A stretch of 64,000 nucleotides of DNA from the NCBI RefSeq assembly GCF_001642475.1, contig NW_019173942.1, positions 248,001 through 312,000 of the forward strand, given 5' to 3'. The position numbers were made by a program, and so were the translations under genes. Position 1 is the first letter of the stretch. Every line of letters begins with the position of its first letter. The notes beneath the pieces were generated by a model, which made no database searches, was not told where the DNA came from, and saw only the letters and a list, made by a program, of their open reading frames with translations. This DNA comes from Fonsecaea monophora. Lineage: Eukaryota > Ascomycota > Eurotiomycetes > Chaetothyriales > Herpotrichiellaceae. Positions 62,931-64,000 of this stretch are shown piece by piece.

Positions 62931-64000
62931 ACGATACTGTTCGATCGACCTGCTCGCCAAGCAGTGGGTAACGATCCCGTCGCTCTCTTCCATCAAGACT
63001 TGATTTGTCAATGAGACTGGAACTCGGCAGCATACATTTTTCAGCTAAGTCTTGCAGACGATATCAGCTCACGCTTCACATTATCCTTTCGTCCCTGCCG
63101 CAACACTGGCAACAAATGTAATACCGATGGTACAAGCAAGATAGGCGTTTTTTTTTTGGTGAGTTCACAAGGGGCAAGTCATCGTCTCATTGAGGGTGGG
63201 TGAGATGGAGGGTCACTGACACGGATTTTCGACATTTTCTTTTCGCCTTGAACAGCTATAGCAGGCGCCGCCACCATTGCATGAGGCTTGACACGATTCC
63301 ACTGACCGAGCCAAAAAGGAAAGACAAGTGGCAAGGCAGTGATTTTCGAGTGGCTTTTTTGTGACAGAAGGCAGCATCTAGCATATCCACGATACCAAAG
63401 CTGCTTGCGTGTAAGTGCAAGACAGGTTGGTGTCTCCTTTAGTTATGTCTCAAATACCACTTGATGTTGACTTCAAACTTTGACTTGTTTGATTCTGATT
63501 TTTCCTGCGGTCTATTCATCATTTGATTTAGTGCTGCTGCTGCTGCTATTTATGTATATATGTGACCGACCGCTCAATGCTCAACACGCCCAAAGCGCTT
63601 AGGAGAGAGGCTCGAGTGCCCATCGCTACCTAGCTATCTACACTAGACTATCGTGACTATCTACGCTATACAATGAAAAAGAAAGAGGGGAGGGAGGGGA
63701 AAGAGAGGGAGAGGGAGACAAGGGGAAAAGGGGGGGAAATGACCACGCTCTCTACATGAAGACAAAGAAGGGGAGAAAAAAAAGCATGATTTTGTTGTCC
63801 CATCCATATTCGATCGATCGATCGATTTGAAGACTCGCTCGGTGGTTTCCCGTTTCTGATTCTCTGCCTTGCAAGGACCCATTGCATTGCACACGCGTAC
63901 GGGGACCGGGTTTGGGGGGGGGATGGGTAGTGAGTGAGTGAGTAAGTGAGTAGGGGCAAGGACAGGACAGAACTGGGGCATGGCATCTCTCTTCTCTCCC
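62931..64000. other. 3' flank to window end
   Basis: 1.07 kb after the BuGZ homologue: 3' UTR and intergenic DNA with simple sequence ((CTG)n near 63532-63549, (GATC)n at 63810-63826, a GA-rich tract from 63675, (GTGA)n near 63930). The open frames here are composition artefacts. No gene supported. Confidence 0.45.

Noticed and set aside
1..64000. tRNA, rRNA or CRISPR features
   Set aside because: I looked for TPsiC-loop-like GTTCRA words with cloverleaf context and for regularly spaced repeats and found none that hold up by eye. A covariance-model search (tRNAscan-SE, Infernal) would be decisive.

Overview
The window is nuclear DNA of a filamentous ascomycete (Pezizomycotina). The evidence is short spliceosomal introns of about 46-150 bp, many with GTRNGT donors and CTNAC-type branch sites, Zn2Cys6 regulators of the fungal type, a Ppo-type fatty-acid oxygenase, a GT69 mannosyltransferase and a fungal L-rhamnose catabolic gene set. 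The gene mix would suit Eurotiomycetes, including black yeasts, but genus cannot be read from the sequence. Genes lie on both strands with ordinary eukaryotic spacing. I saw no rRNA, tRNA, CRISPR or intact transposon.

Layout: 0-11 kb is a housekeeping block: ISY1 (cut by the left edge), a small secreted protein, a GT69 glycosyltransferase, mitochondrial HTD2, CENP-T, SURF1/SHY1 and a UBX-domain protein of the UBXN4 type. 11-15 kb holds two Ser/Thr- or Cys-rich surface proteins and a conserved protein of unknown role. 15.8-29.2 kb is an L-rhamnose (non-phosphorylated pathway) locus: LRA2 lactonase and LRA1 dehydrogenase converge. About 6.5 kb of mostly empty DNA follows, then a Zn2Cys6 regulator divergent from LRA3 dehydratase. 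29.3-30.1 kb is a frameshifted, truncated aldo-keto reductase pseudogene. 30.6-46.4 kb is a metabolic or stress block: an NmrA-like reductase, a second Zn2Cys6 regulator divergent from a 14-TM MFS transporter, a flavin monooxygenase with an N-terminal extension, a MerA-like disulfide oxidoreductase and a Ppo oxygenase. 48.4-63 kb returns to housekeeping: RPL23 (uL14), a Upc2/Ecm22-like regulator after a 4.2-kb gene-poor stretch, UCH37, a basic nuclear protein of unknown function and a BuGZ/ZNF207 homologue.

Together, LRA1, LRA2 and LRA3 cover three of the four steps from L-rhamnose to pyruvate and lactaldehyde. The divergent regulator next to LRA3 is the obvious candidate activator (inference). 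The aldolase LRA4 and a sugar transporter are not in the window. The 30-46 kb block has redox tailoring enzymes, an exporter and a regulator but no polyketide, peptide or terpene backbone enzyme, so calling it a biosynthetic cluster would be speculative.

Most gene models were made by hand from splice signals and reading-frame continuity. Exon coordinates are given so they can be tested against RNA data.
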